A DNA stretch of 64,000 bases from Ectopseudomonas guguanensis (GTDB lineage: Bacteria; Pseudomonadota; Gammaproteobacteria; Pseudomonadales; Pseudomonadaceae). Below are positions 27,792-36,447 of this stretch, one piece after another; position 1 is the stretch's first letter, and the number at the start of each line of letters is the position of its first letter. The stretch is taken from contig NZ_FNJJ01000001.1 in the NCBI RefSeq assembly GCF_900104265.1, forward strand, positions 1 to 64,000. Reading direction: 5' to 3'. The notes beneath the pieces were generated by a model. That model was not told where the DNA came from. It saw nothing but the letters and a program-made list of their open reading frames with translations, and did no database searches. A program made the position numbers and the translations under genes.

Positions 27792-28316
27792 TCAACGCCA
27801 GTGGCGTTGCTGCGCACGCCGAGTCTGCCCTGCTCCGAACATCCAGCCGAACAGCAGTACCAGCAGTTCCACCAGCCAGGCCAGCAGCAAGGCGCTGATC
27901 ACCCCCCAGAGAATCGCATCCGGGGTGAACAGCACCTGGTAGCGATACGCCTGCAGGGTTTCCTGGAACAGTTCGTGGTCGGCGCCGGTGGCCAGGTGCC
28001 AGGCCTGGGCGTACCAGGGCCCCTGCATGGCCTGCCACTCGCGCTCGAGCAGTGCCGAACGCTGCACCAGGTGTCCGACGCTGTTGGCATCGCTGCGCAT
28101 CACCGGGTCGTCGCTGACGCGGTAGTGCGCCACCAGGGCATCCATGTCGCCCTTGAAGAAGTTGCGCGCCGTTTCCCGGAACCCCTTGAGGCTTTGCTGC
28201 GATTCCAGGCGATGCGCCTCGACGCGCTTGGCGTAGTCGTCGATGAAACCCGGCACCTGCACGCCGAGCAACAGGCCGAAGGCGAACAACGTCAGACGCA
28301 GGTAGCTTCTAAGCAT
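27792..28316 (-). CDS. DUF2937 membrane protein
   Basis: The 174-residue protein has an N-terminal membrane segment (about 8-24), a helical periplasmic region (QSLKGFRETARNFFKGDMDALVAHYR), and a second segment near the C-terminus (about 133-158, GVISALLLAWLVELLVLLFGW). This layout fits DUF2937, which has no known function. It begins 4 bp after the stop codon of the amidotransferase gene, so it is almost certainly co-transcribed with that gene and the HIT gene. The C-terminal tail is basic and cytosolic by charge. Confidence 0.8.
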   Translation of the reverse strand: MLRSYLRLTLFAFGLLLGVQVPGFIDDYAKRVEAHRLESQQSLKGFRETARNFFKGDMDALVAHYRVSDDPVMRSDANSVGHLVQRSALLEREWQAMQGPWYAQAWHLATGADHELFQETLQAYRYQVLFTPDAILWGVISALLLAWLVELLVLLFGWMFGAGQTRRAQQRHWR

Positions 28317-28320
28317 GGGA

Positions 28321-29094
28321 TCAGGCCTTGCCGTGAGTGATGCATTCGCCGCAACGCCACAGGCGCCATTCGCCCGGCTGATACAGCGACCATTGTTCGT
28401 TGTCGGTCAGAGGTTCGGTGGCGATGACCGTGACCACGTCATCGGGTGTGGTTTCCGCCTGAAAATCGACCTTCAGCTCGGCGTCCTTTAGTTGTGCCGG
28501 GCCGAAGGGTGCGCGACGGGTGATATGCGCCAGCTTGCTCGAGCAGAAGCTGAACAACCAGTCGCCATCGCTGAGCAGGCAGTTGAATACGCCCAGCTGG
28601 CGGTAGCTGGCACAGGCGGCGACCAGCACCGGCAGCAGCACCTCCACCGAAACCGGCTCGGGAAAGGCGCGCCGCACGCGGTTGAGCAGGTCGCAGAAGG
28701 CGGCCTCGCTGTCGGTATCACCCACCGGCCGATAGAAGCTGGTGGCGCCTTCGAGGCCAGCCAGCTGGCCGTTGTGGGCGAAGCACCAGTTGCGCCCCCA
28801 GAGTTCGCGGACGAAGGGATGGGTGTTGGCCAGGCAGACCCTGCCGACATTGGCCTGGCGGATATGACCGATCACCACCTCGCTCTTGATCGGGTAGCGC
28901 TGCACCAGTTGCGCCACCTCCGACTCGCTGCTCGCTCGCGGGTCCTGGAACAGGCGTAGACCGCGCCCCTCGTAGAAACCGATGCCCCAGCCGTCGCGGT
29001 GCGGACCGGTACGGCCGCCACGCTGCATCAGCCCGGTGAAGCTGAAGACGATATCGGTGGGGACGTTGGCGCTCATGCCGAGCAATTCGCACAT
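28321..29094 (-). CDS. Class II glutamine amidotransferase-like protein (YafJ type)
   Basis: The 257-residue protein starts MCELLGMSANVP, which places the nucleophile Cys2 directly after the removable Met, the hallmark of Ntn-type class II amidotransferases. The RGGRTGPHRDGWGIGFYEG and WCFAHNGQLAG segments carry the conserved glutamine-site Arg, Asn and Gly residues. Proteins of the YafJ group lack a synthetase domain, so the acceptor for ammonia is unknown. It lies 4 bp after the HIT gene and 4 bp before the DUF2937 gene, forming a compact three-gene unit. Confidence 0.88.
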   Translation of the reverse strand: MCELLGMSANVPTDIVFSFTGLMQRGGRTGPHRDGWGIGFYEGRGLRLFQDPRASSESEVAQLVQRYPIKSEVVIGHIRQANVGRVCLANTHPFVRELWGRNWCFAHNGQLAGLEGATSFYRPVGDTDSEAAFCDLLNRVRRAFPEPVSVEVLLPVLVAACASYRQLGVFNCLLSDGDWLFSFCSSKLAHITRRAPFGPAQLKDAELKVDFQAETTPDDVVTVIATEPLTDNEQWSLYQPGEWRLWRCGECITHGKA

Positions 29095-29098
29095 CGGA

Positions 29099-29545
29099 TC
29101 AATTCTCCTTGCCGAGGATCAGGCGCAGCCGCTCGGCTTCGCCCTGCAGGCGCGCCTCGAGTCGCTTGCGGCCCAGCGGCAGAAAACGCACCAGCAACCG
29201 CCAGAGCAGCGCCGGCAGGTCGCCCGGCCGGCGCGGAATCAGGTGTAGATGAAGATGGGGCACGTGCTGGTTGGAATCCGGACCATCGTTGATCAGCAGG
29301 TTGATGCCGTTGACGCCGTAGCCCGCCTCGCGCAGCGCCCCGGCCATGCGCTCCGCCAGAGTCAGCAGGCGCTCACGAACCGATACGGGCAGGTCACGCA
29401 GGAACGGCGCATGCAGGCGGCTGACGATCAGCACGTGGGCCGGACGCATGGGAAAGATATCCAGCAGAACGATGAAATCATCGTCCTCGTAGAGACGATG
29501 AGCGGGTAGCCGTCGCTCGGCAATGGCACAGAAAACGCAATCCAT
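29099..29545 (-). CDS. HIT-family nucleotide hydrolase/transferase
   Basis: The 148-residue protein carries the histidine triad as HLHLHLIPR (HxHxHxx), the active site for hydrolysing nucleotide-ribose phosphates such as AMP-lysine or Ap4A analogues. An N-terminal CVFC pair (residues 3-6) may bind zinc, as in some HIT proteins. The start at 29545 (MDCVFCAIAE) lies 7 nt after GGGAGG on the minus strand and matches the family; an ATG at 29599 does not. It is the first gene of the compact unit with the amidotransferase and DUF2937 genes. Confidence 0.9.
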   Translation of the reverse strand: MDCVFCAIAERRLPAHRLYEDDDFIVLLDIFPMRPAHVLIVSRLHAPFLRDLPVSVRERLLTLAERMAGALREAGYGVNGINLLINDGPDSNQHVPHLHLHLIPRRPGDLPALLWRLLVRFLPLGRKRLEARLQGEAERLRLILGKEN

Positions 29546-29608
29546 CGGGCCTCCCTTGCACAAGGTGATCATGCTGAACGCCCGGGCAGGCAGGCGCAAG
29601 GGGGCGAC

Positions 29609-30082
29609 TCAAATACGCGGTTCCATGCGGCCGTTGCGATCACGACCGTAACCGCGAAGCGGCAGGTCGTCGTCTTCTTCCATGCGCTCGCGCAGGGTAC
29701 GCGGATCCTCGTCGGGCTCGGCTGACTGCAGGCCATCGCGCCCCTTCCACCAGCGTTCGATGGGCCAGCGAACGGCAACGAACAGCAGATAGACGGCCAA
29801 TGCGATCAGGCTGTAGAGCGCCAGATCGGCCACGGCGCGCCAGGCGTTGTTGCCGACCTTGAGCAGCAGGTCCATGGCGGTGACTGCGAGCGCAGGGGCG
29901 AACAGCTCACGCGCCGGGTCGACGATGGTCGGGCTGAACAGCAGCACCGCCACCAGGACGGCCAGCGGCTCGCGCAGATAGCGCCACATCCAGCTGGTCA
30001 GGCGCATCCACACCAGCAGGCAACCCAGGGCAGCAATCCCGTAGGCCGCCCAGGCCATGAGGTAGTCGTTTTCATTCATCAT
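29609..30082 (-). CDS. Conserved inner-membrane protein of unknown function
   Basis: The 157-residue protein has three or four hydrophobic segments: MAWAAYGIAALGCLLVW, EPLAVLVAVLLFSPTIV and ADLALYSLIALAVYLLFVAV. A charged cytoplasmic tail rich in Asp/Glu and Arg (EDPRTLRERMEEDDD) follows. I do not recognise a named family. Two adjacent ATG codons (30082 and 30079) are both possible starts, and no good ribosome site distinguishes them. It ends 63 bp before the HIT start on the same strand and is divergent from the oligopeptidase gene. Confidence 0.68.
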   Translation of the reverse strand: MMNENDYLMAWAAYGIAALGCLLVWMRLTSWMWRYLREPLAVLVAVLLFSPTIVDPARELFAPALAVTAMDLLLKVGNNAWRAVADLALYSLIALAVYLLFVAVRWPIERWWKGRDGLQSAEPDEDPRTLRERMEEDDDLPLRGYGRDRNGRMEPRI

Positions 30083-30183
30083 AAGCAGGCGCCGGCGTGG
30101 CAGGTCTGGCAAAGGGGCGCTTATGATAGCGGTTTTTACCCGGCTCGGCGCTCTTGCCAGCCGAGCTGCTAAGGAGCTTCGCC

Positions 30184-32226
30184 ATGTCCTCTGCCCCCAT
30201 CGCCCGTCAGGAAGCCGGCAACGATCCCTATCGCTGGCTGGAGAACCGCGACAGCGACGACGTGCTGGCCCATCTGCAGGCGGAAAACGCCTACCTGGAG
30301 AAGATGCTGGAGGCGCAGCAGGGGCTGCGCGAGCAACTGTTCGAGGAAATCAGGGGGCGCATCCGCGAGACCCACCTGTCGCTGCCCACGCCCTGGGGCG
30401 ACTACCTCTATTACCAGCGCACCACCGCTGGTGACGAATATCCACGGCACTATCGCTGCCGTCGCCCTGCCGATGGTTCGCTGCAGGTCGACAGTGCCAG
30501 CGAAACGCTGCTGCTCGACCCCAACGAGCTGGCCGGTGGCGGCTTTCTTTCCGTGGGTGCATTCAGCATCAGCCCCGACCAGCAACGCCTGGCCTACAGC
30601 CTCGACAGCAGTGGCGACGAGATCTACCGCCTGTTCGTCAAGGAGCTGGGCAGCGGCCAGGTCAGCGAGCTGCCCTTCGACGACTGCGACGGCAGCATGA
30701 CCTGGGCGAACGACAGCCAGACGCTGTTCTTTACCGAACTGGACGACACCCACCGCCCCTACAAACTTTATCGCCACCGCCTCGGCGAGGCCGCAGCCGA
30801 AGCGGTATTCGAAGAGGCAGATGGCCGTTTCTTCCTGCATTGCTACCGCTCCAGCTCGGAGCGCCAGTTGATTCTGCAACTGGGCAGCAAGACCACCAGC
30901 GAAGTCTGGGTGCTCGACGCGCAACAGCCGCAGGGCACGTTCACCTGCCTGGCGCCCCGCGAGGAAGGCCACGAGTACGACGTCGACCACGGCATGCTAG
31001 ACGGCCAGTGGTGCTGGCTGATCCGCAGCAACCAGAGCGGCATCAACTTCGCGCTCTACCGCGCCAGCGAGGACAAGCTGCAGCGCGCGCATTGGCAACA
31101 GATTCGTCCACATGACCCGCAGGTAATGCTCGAAGGTGCCACATTGAACCAGCGCGCCATCGTTCTGGCGCTGCGCGAAGGTGGCCTGCCGGTCCTCGAA
31201 GTGCAGCCGCAGGGCCAGATGGCGTACCGCGTGCAGTTGCCGGACGCGGCCTACAGCCTCTACGTACAGGACAGCCTGGAGTTTCACAGCCCGGTGATTC
31301 GCCTACGCTACGAAGCGCTGAATCGCCCCGCCCAGGTGCGCCAGCTGGAACTGGCCACGGGCGAGCAGCAGGTGCTCAAGCAGACGCCGGTAGAAGGCCC
31401 GTTCGATGCCGATATCTATGAAAGCCGTCGTCTCTGGGCCAGCGCCGCCGACGGTACGCAGATACCGATCAGCCTGGTGGCGCGCCGCGAGGTGTTCGCC
31501 GCAGGCCAGCCGGCCCCACTCTACCTCTATGGCTATGGTGCCTACGGCGCGAGCCTCGACCCCTGGTTCTCCCATGCTCGCCTGAGCCTGCTCGACCGCG
31601 GCTTCGTCTTCGCCATCGCCCACATACGCGGCGGCGGCGAGATGGGCGAAGCCTGGTATCGCGCCGGCAAGCTTGCGCACAAGCAGAACAGCTTCACTGA
31701 CTTCATCGCCAGCGCCGAACGCCTGATCGCCGAAGGTCTTACCACCGCCTCGCAGTTGGCGATCAGCGGCGGTAGCGCCGGCGGCCTGCTGATCGGCGCC
31801 GTGCTCAACCTGCGCCCCGAGCTGTTCGCCGCCGCCATCGCCGAAGTGCCCTTCGTCGACGTGCTCAACACCATGCTCAACCCGGACCTGCCGCTGACGG
31901 TGACCGAGTACGACGAATGGGGCGACCCGAACCAGCCGGAGGTGTTCGAGCGCATCAAGGCCTACGCGCCCTACGAGAATGTGCGCGCCCAGGCCTATCC
32001 GGCGATTCTCGCCGTCGCAGGTTACAACGACAGCCGCGTGCAGTATTGGGAAGCAGCCAAGTGGGTGGCGAAATTGCGCCGCGACAAGACCGACGACAAC
32101 CTGCTGCTGCTCAAGACCGACCTCGGCGCGGGACATGGTGGCATGAGTGGGCGTTATCAGGGCATCAGGGATGTGGCGCTGGAATATGCCTTCCTGTTTC
32201 GTGTGCTCGGGATAGCGCACGCCTAG
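30184..32226 (+). CDS. ptrB: Oligopeptidase B (S9A prolyl oligopeptidase family)
   Basis: The 680-residue cytosolic serine peptidase should cut short peptides after Lys or Arg. The N-terminal half is the seven-bladed propeller that limits substrate size. The C-terminal hydrolase domain has the nucleophile S531 in GGSAGG, acid D616 in GYNDSRVQYW, and H651 in GAGHGG. The WEAAKWVAKLR segment after the Asp is characteristic of oligopeptidase B rather than prolyl oligopeptidase. There is no signal peptide. AAGGAG lies 7 nt before ATG 30184, chosen over the ATG at 30154. A 13-bp hairpin follows the gene. Confidence 0.92.
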   Translation: MSSAPIARQEAGNDPYRWLENRDSDDVLAHLQAENAYLEKMLEAQQGLREQLFEEIRGRIRETHLSLPTPWGDYLYYQRTTAGDEYPRHYRCRRPADGSLQVDSASETLLLDPNELAGGGFLSVGAFSISPDQQRLAYSLDSSGDEIYRLFVKELGSGQVSELPFDDCDGSMTWANDSQTLFFTELDDTHRPYKLYRHRLGEAAAEAVFEEADGRFFLHCYRSSSERQLILQLGSKTTSEVWVLDAQQPQGTFTCLAPREEGHEYDVDHGMLDGQWCWLIRSNQSGINFALYRASEDKLQRAHWQQIRPHDPQVMLEGATLNQRAIVLALREGGLPVLEVQPQGQMAYRVQLPDAAYSLYVQDSLEFHSPVIRLRYEALNRPAQVRQLELATGEQQVLKQTPVEGPFDADIYESRRLWASAADGTQIPISLVARREVFAAGQPAPLYLYGYGAYGASLDPWFSHARLSLLDRGFVFAIAHIRGGGEMGEAWYRAGKLAHKQNSFTDFIASAERLIAEGLTTASQLAISGGSAGGLLIGAVLNLRPELFAAAIAEVPFVDVLNTMLNPDLPLTVTEYDEWGDPNQPEVFERIKAYAPYENVRAQAYPAILAVAGYNDSRVQYWEAAKWVAKLRRDKTDDNLLLLKTDLGAGHGGMSGRYQGIRDVALEYAFLFRVLGIAHA

Positions 32227-32232
32227 GAGCGA

Positions 32233-32267
32233 CTTCAGCCGCGATTGCCCAAGCATCGCGGCTGAAG
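32233..32267. terminator. Perfect 13-bp hairpin after oligopeptidase B (family C repeat)
   Basis: CTTCAGCCGCGAT (32233-32245) pairs perfectly with ATCGCGGCTGAAG (32255-32267) around a 9-nt loop. It starts 6 bp after the stop codon. No clear T-run follows, so it may protect the mRNA end or promote weak termination. The sequence is a member of the dispersed family C. Confidence 0.6.
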
Positions 32268-32305
32268 CGGAATGCCGCCCAGCCACTCCTACAGGAAAAC
32301 GACGC

Positions 32306-32620
32306 TCAGTCCTGCTTGCGCTGCCCTTCCAGCCCCTGGCTGTTGCGGCGTATCTGCTCGTCGAGTTGCGGGATCGGCTGATCACCACTGGAGCGTGGCG
32401 TCGCACCGGGCAGGGGCTGGCCCTGGGGCGGCGGAAGAAGGGGCGCTGATCCCTGGCGCTTGATCGGTACGGCGGTCGAGGGCTGGCCGTAGGGTTGTGG
32501 CGTCGCCGTTCCCGGAGAACCGGCCTCCGGAGTTGAGGGCATGCGTATGGGCTGCTGTGCCCATGCCAGCGTGGCGACAGCGGACGCCAGGATCATCGCG
32601 GCGAGAATGGGGATACGCAT
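32306..32620 (-). CDS. Small secreted Pro/Gln-rich protein of unknown function
   Basis: The 104-residue product starts with a clear signal peptide (residues 1-21, ending AWA). The mature part has low complexity, dominated by Pro, Gln, Ser and Thr (for example PLLPPPQGQPLPG), with a charged C-terminus (DEQIRRNSQGLEGQRKQD). No family is recognised. It may be periplasmic or, less likely, surface-bound. It is convergent with ptrB and divergent from the yajD gene, 75 bp away, so it probably has its own promoter. Confidence 0.65.
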   Translation of the reverse strand: MRIPILAAMILASAVATLAWAQQPIRMPSTPEAGSPGTATPQPYGQPSTAVPIKRQGSAPLLPPPQGQPLPGATPRSSGDQPIPQLDEQIRRNSQGLEGQRKQD

Positions 32621-32695
32621 GATGGCTCTCCTGCTCGGCTGGCTTTCGTTCTATTCTGGCAACATCCGCCCACGAACGTTCCAGCGAAACGCCTC

Positions 32696-33064
32696 ATGAA
32701 TACGACCAGCAAGCTCGACAAGATCATCGCCGAAGCCCAGCAACGCCGCGAAACCAGCTATCGGGAAAAGGCGCTGCGCATGTACCCGCATATCTGTGGC
32801 CGCTGCGGCCGCGAGTTCAGCGGCAAGCGCCTGAGCGAGCTGACCGTGCATCATCGCGACCACAACCACGACAACAACCCGGAAGACGGCTCCAACTGGG
32901 AGCTGCTGTGCCTGTACTGCCACGACAACGAGCACCAGCGCCAGGTCGACCTGCACTACCAGAAGGAAGAGGCGGCCAGCGCGGGCTCCGGCAGCAAGGT
33001 CACGCACAAGGGGCTGGCCGGCCTGGCCGCACTGCTGAACCGCCCGGAAGGCAAGCAGGACTGA
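32696..33064 (+). CDS. yajD: YajD-family HNH nuclease
   Basis: The 122-residue protein has the compact YajD layout. A zinc site is formed by CGRCG near residue 34 and CLYCH near residue 75, and these flank the HNH active-site core VHHRDHNHDNN. A basic N-terminus may contact DNA. The physiological target of YajD nucleases is not known. Both the length and the order of zinc ligands fit YajD better than phage or intron HNH enzymes. It appears to be a single gene; the next 248 bp hold repeats. Confidence 0.88.
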   Translation: MNTTSKLDKIIAEAQQRRETSYREKALRMYPHICGRCGREFSGKRLSELTVHHRDHNHDNNPEDGSNWELLCLYCHDNEHQRQVDLHYQKEEAASAGSGSKVTHKGLAGLAALLNRPEGKQD

Positions 33065-33099
33065 ACAGCCAGCCCCACCACCACCCAGACGCCACGCTC

Positions 33100-33300
33100 C
33101 CGTAGGAGCCCCGCCCCGGGGCGAAGCTTTTGCCTTTGCGGTGCTCTTTACACTCACAGTCTTTAGGACATGTACCCGGATATTGCGAGACGGCAGCTAT
33201 TCGCTGCGGCGCGCAGTTCCTGCATGAGACCGCGGTGTTCCATAGCCTGGTGTAGGCGCGAATTCATTGGCGATTCGCGGCTGAAGCCGCTCCTACTCGA
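33100..33300. repeat. Repeat cluster, families D and C, between yajD and the peptidase gene
   Basis: CGTAGGAGCCCCGCCCCGGG with GGCGAAGCTT (33101-33129) is a family D arm. GCGGCTGAAGCCGCTCCTAC (33278-33297) is a family C/D arm. The part between them (about 33135-33265) shows no gene or strong hairpin. The peptidase and yajD genes converge here, so the arms may act at both transcript ends. Confidence 0.55.
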
Positions 33301-33312
33301 TTGTGCCAGGGC

Positions 33313-34539
33313 TCAGCGCAGCAGGCGCGTATCCAGGGTCTTCGACGGGCCGCCGATGACGTTCTCGGTGATGTCGATGAAGTCCTTGGTGCTGACCCGA
33401 TCCAGGCGCATCAGCCCGCGGGTGACGTCGTCCAGCGAGAGATTGCCCTTGTCCTTGGTCTTCTGGCGGATTTCCCGGTCCAGCTCCTGCAGCAGCAGTA
33501 CGGCACGCGCAGTGACCGGGCCGCTGGCGTTGTCGGTACGCAGGCTGCTGACCGGCTTGCTCCAGCGAATCAGCTGTTCGCGAATCTTCTGGTAGCGGTC
33601 CTCGCTGATGCCACCGGCGCGGCGCATCAATTCGATGGCGTAATACTCGGCCAGGCCTTCGGCGATCCAGTCGCTGCGGTCGCGGCCATAGATGCGGCCG
33701 AACACGTGCACCAGCTCATGCACCAGCGAGCTGGTGCCGTTCTCGCTGACCAGCGGACGGTCGGCGTGCATGTAGTAGGAGTTGGCCGCCGACAGGCCAC
33801 CACGCCACATCGGGTCGCCGGCCCCGACGATCAGCAGCTTGTCCGGATCGCGCGGGAACACCTGCTGCATCTGCGGCCAGACGAAGGTGAGGAAGGTCAT
33901 GATATCCATGCGCCGCATGCCCTCGCCCACCGGCGCGGAAATGGCGACCTCGGTATCGCCGAGGCGGGTTCGACGAGTGCCCAGCTTGCCGGCCAGTATC
34001 CAGCCGGTGGGACGGTCGAACTTGCGCTGCGGGTTGTCGATGCGAAAGCGGTTTTTGCCAATGCGCGGCCAACCGGTTTCCACGCTCTTCCAGCCCTTGG
34101 GCAGCTCGAACTGCAAGCGCGCCACCAGGTCGGTCTTGTCGCGCTGGTCGAGCACCGCGGCGGGCACCAGATTGTCGCCGCGCAGCAGCGCCCAGTCCGG
34201 CGTCATGCGTGCATCGTAGCGGCCGGGCTGGCGCTCCTTGTCGATCTTCACCCGATAGGTCAGCACGCTCTTGCCTTCGGCCGGCTGCCATATGCCGCGC
34301 CCCGGGGCCTGTTCCGACCATTGGCCGTCAGCCTGGAAGTCACTGTAGCGGCCGTCCTGGCCCAGGTTGAAGTCGAAGCTGCGCACGCGCTCGCCCTTCT
34401 CCAGGGTGATGCTGACCTCGGCCTGGTTGCTCTCGGGCAGAAAGCGCACGAGGTAATCCAGATCGACCTTCTGCGTGGCCGCGAAGGCAGGCAGGCTCAG
34501 AAGCAGCAGAGACGAGAACAACGGCAAGCGAAGGGACAT
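33313..34539 (-). CDS. Secreted HExxH metallopeptidase-like protein (M61/M1-like gluzincin)
   Basis: The 408-residue product has a signal peptide (about 1-20, ending AFA). A beta-rich N-terminal domain (FLPESNQAEVSITLEKG) is followed by a catalytic domain with HELVH at 274-278 and EGLAEYY at 294-300; E294 may be the third zinc ligand. The fold resembles glycyl-aminopeptidase (M61) or M1-like gluzincins, but the spacing of HExxH to Glu (15 residues) is shorter than the 18 typical of M1. Peptidase activity is therefore inferred. GGAG lies 9 nt before the start at 34539. It is downstream of the ycgN gene on the same strand. Confidence 0.78.
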   Translation of the reverse strand: MSLRLPLFSSLLLLSLPAFAATQKVDLDYLVRFLPESNQAEVSITLEKGERVRSFDFNLGQDGRYSDFQADGQWSEQAPGRGIWQPAEGKSVLTYRVKIDKERQPGRYDARMTPDWALLRGDNLVPAAVLDQRDKTDLVARLQFELPKGWKSVETGWPRIGKNRFRIDNPQRKFDRPTGWILAGKLGTRRTRLGDTEVAISAPVGEGMRRMDIMTFLTFVWPQMQQVFPRDPDKLLIVGAGDPMWRGGLSAANSYYMHADRPLVSENGTSSLVHELVHVFGRIYGRDRSDWIAEGLAEYYAIELMRRAGGISEDRYQKIREQLIRWSKPVSSLRTDNASGPVTARAVLLLQELDREIRQKTKDKGNLSLDDVTRGLMRLDRVSTKDFIDITENVIGGPSKTLDTRLLR

Positions 34540-34640
34540 CGAGCAAAACTCCTGATGCGGGACGTGGCGGCATATGACAGCTGCGCCACAAGGCGAATTC
34601 CATGAACCGAGCACAGATTTGCCACGAAGCGGCCGGGCAA

Positions 34641-35090
34641 TCAACCGGCGCGGAAGATCAGATGCTCTTCCCAGTCCTCTTCGGCGACGCTGTTCTCGCT
34701 GAGCATGCGGCCCGACTGGGAAATCCGCTCGGCATGCACCGCGTCCGGGTCGCCGCTGACCAGATGGTGCCAGTGCGGCAGGTCCTTGCCCTCGCTGACC
34801 AGGCGGTAGGCGCAGGTCGGCGGCAGCCACTGGAACTGGTCGGCCTGCGCCGGGGTGAGCTGGATGCAGTCGGGCACGTGCCTGACGCGGTTGGCGTAGT
34901 CGCTGCAGCGACAGGTCTGCAGATCCAGCAGCTTGCAGGCGATGCGCGTGTAGTAGACGGCGCCGTCGTCCTCGTCCTCGAGCTTCTGCAGGCAGCACAG
35001 GCCGCAGCCGTCGCACAGCGACTCCCACTCGTGCCGATCGAGCTGGGCAAGTGTCTTGCGTTTCCAGAAGGGTTCGCGGTCGGCGGCCAT
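34641..35090 (-). CDS. ycgN: YcgN-family cysteine-cluster protein
   Basis: The 149-residue cytosolic protein has the YcgN (UPF0260) signature: CDGCGLCC near residue 26, followed by [14 protein letters not shown] and later single Cys residues. These probably bind a zinc or iron ion. The family function is unknown, although it is widespread in proteobacteria. It lies 128 bp from the next upstream gene and 102 bp from the peptidase gene, all on the minus strand, so it may share transcription with the peptidase gene. Length fits the family. Confidence 0.88.
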   Translation of the reverse strand: MAADREPFWKRKTLAQLDRHEWESLCDGCGLCCLQKLEDEDDGAVYYTRIACKLLDLQTCRCSDYANRVRHVPDCIQLTPAQADQFQWLPPTCAYRLVSEGKDLPHWHHLVSGDPDAVHAERISQSGRMLSENSVAEEDWEEHLIFRAG

Positions 35091-35217
35091 GGCAGCGGTA
35101 TGGACTCGGGTGGAAAAAAGCGCGGCAGTCTAGCCCGAGCGCCGGCCCCGGCCAAGCGGCGCATGCCGAACGGCAGCGCGCCGCTCCCAGGGCACGCCCT
35201 GATCAGCGCCTGGATGC

Positions 35218-36150
35218 TCAGTAACCGCGGGCGAAATCCACTTCACCCCGCAGTGGCTCTTCGGCTTGCCAGCGCACCAGGTTGTGCAGAAACAGCTCGG
35301 CCATCAGCGCCGGGTCGGTAGGCGCCGAGCTGTGACCGGTAAGCAGCAGGCGCGGCGCCGTCCAGAACGGATGGCCCGGCGGCAGCGGCTCCTGCCGGCA
35401 GACGTCGATCACCGCGCCGGCCAGCCTGCCCTGCTCCAGGGCTGCCACCAGATCGTCGTCGACCACCGCACTGCCGCGCCCGGCATTGATCAGCAGCGCC
35501 TCGGGACGAAAGCCGGCCAGCAGCTCGGCATCGTAAAGATCACGGGTAGCCGGGGTGTCCGGCAGCAGGTTGATCACATATTCGGCCCAGCCCACCAGGC
35601 GCGGCAGCGCATCCATGGCAGCCACCTCGGCGAAGGGCGCCTGCGTGCGCGCCTGGCTGGCCACGCCACGCAGCTGCACGTCGAAGTGCGCGAGAAACTG
35701 CGCCACCGCCTGGCCGATCTCGCCACAGCCGACGATCAGCGCGCGCCGCCCGGCCAGGCTGCGCGGCAGGCTGTGATCCCAACGCTGCTCCACCTGCGCG
35801 GCCAGGCGGGCGAACAGGCGCCGCTCGTGCGCCAGCAGATGACCCAGCACGTATTCGGCCATCACCTGACCGAAAATGCCCACGGCGCGGCTGAGGCGAT
35901 AGTCACGCGGCAAATCGGCAGCCAGCAATGGTGTGATGCCCGCCCAGGTCGACTGCAGCCACTGCGGACGCAGGCCCTGGCGCAGCAGCGGCGCCATCAG
36001 GTCGGGCTGCCCCAGCCACACCGGGCAATCGCCCGCCGCCGCAGCCAGTTGCACGAGGTCGGCGCCTGCCACCAGCTCCAGCTCGGGCCGGGCATGGCGC
36101 ACGTGCTGGGCGTAGAGATCGTGGTCGTCCTCGGCAATCAGCAGGCGCAT
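35218..36150 (-). CDS. D-2-hydroxyacid dehydrogenase, GhrA-like (glyoxylate/hydroxypyruvate reductase)
   Basis: The 310-residue enzyme should reduce glyoxylate or hydroxypyruvate with NAD(P)H. The nucleotide-binding motif is VGCGEIGQAVAQ. The catalytic set is Arg in NAGRGSAV, Glu in CRQEPLPPG and His in TGHSSAPT. The overall sequence fits GhrA rather than SerA, which carries an additional regulatory domain. Cofactor preference cannot be read safely. It starts 3 bp after the ycgL stop, so it is probably co-transcribed with ycgL and rnd. P. aeruginosa shows the same three-gene order. Confidence 0.87.
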   Translation of the reverse strand: MRLLIAEDDHDLYAQHVRHARPELELVAGADLVQLAAAAGDCPVWLGQPDLMAPLLRQGLRPQWLQSTWAGITPLLAADLPRDYRLSRAVGIFGQVMAEYVLGHLLAHERRLFARLAAQVEQRWDHSLPRSLAGRRALIVGCGEIGQAVAQFLAHFDVQLRGVASQARTQAPFAEVAAMDALPRLVGWAEYVINLLPDTPATRDLYDAELLAGFRPEALLINAGRGSAVVDDDLVAALEQGRLAGAVIDVCRQEPLPPGHPFWTAPRLLLTGHSSAPTDPALMAELFLHNLVRWQAEEPLRGEVDFARGY

Positions 36151-36153
36151 GGC

Positions 36154-36447
36154 TCAGACCGGGTCGTTGCGGCAGAGCAGTTCGTCGGGCAGGTGCTGGA
36201 TGTAATCCTCCTCGGGCGGCGGCATCTGCAGGTGATAGCCCTGCTTGTCGAGATTCTCCAGTACCGTGGCGATGTCCTCGCGGGCCAGTTGGCGCTCCGG
36301 GCTGAGTACCAGATCGAAGGCATGCGCGGGCGGGCCGAAGATGCCGAGCAGGCCCTCGGGCACACGGGTCAGGGCGTCGGCCTTGAGCACGTAGAGGTAC
36401 ATCTCGTTCTTGCGCGGGCTCTTGTAGATGGAACAGATGCGTTTCAC
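36154..36447 (-). CDS. ycgL: YcgL-domain protein
   Basis: The 97-residue protein matches the YcgL domain, seen in [19 protein letters not shown] and [13 protein letters not shown]. The family has unknown function but is often next to rnd. The start is GTG 36447, with AAGGAG about 7 nt upstream. This GTG overlaps the rnd stop as GTGA, so the two are probably translationally coupled. An upstream in-frame ATG at 36474 lies inside rnd and has a weaker site. Confidence 0.88.
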   Translation of the reverse strand: MKRICSIYKSPRKNEMYLYVLKADALTRVPEGLLGIFGPPAHAFDLVLSPERQLAREDIATVLENLDKQGYHLQMPPPEEDYIQHLPDELLCRNDPV

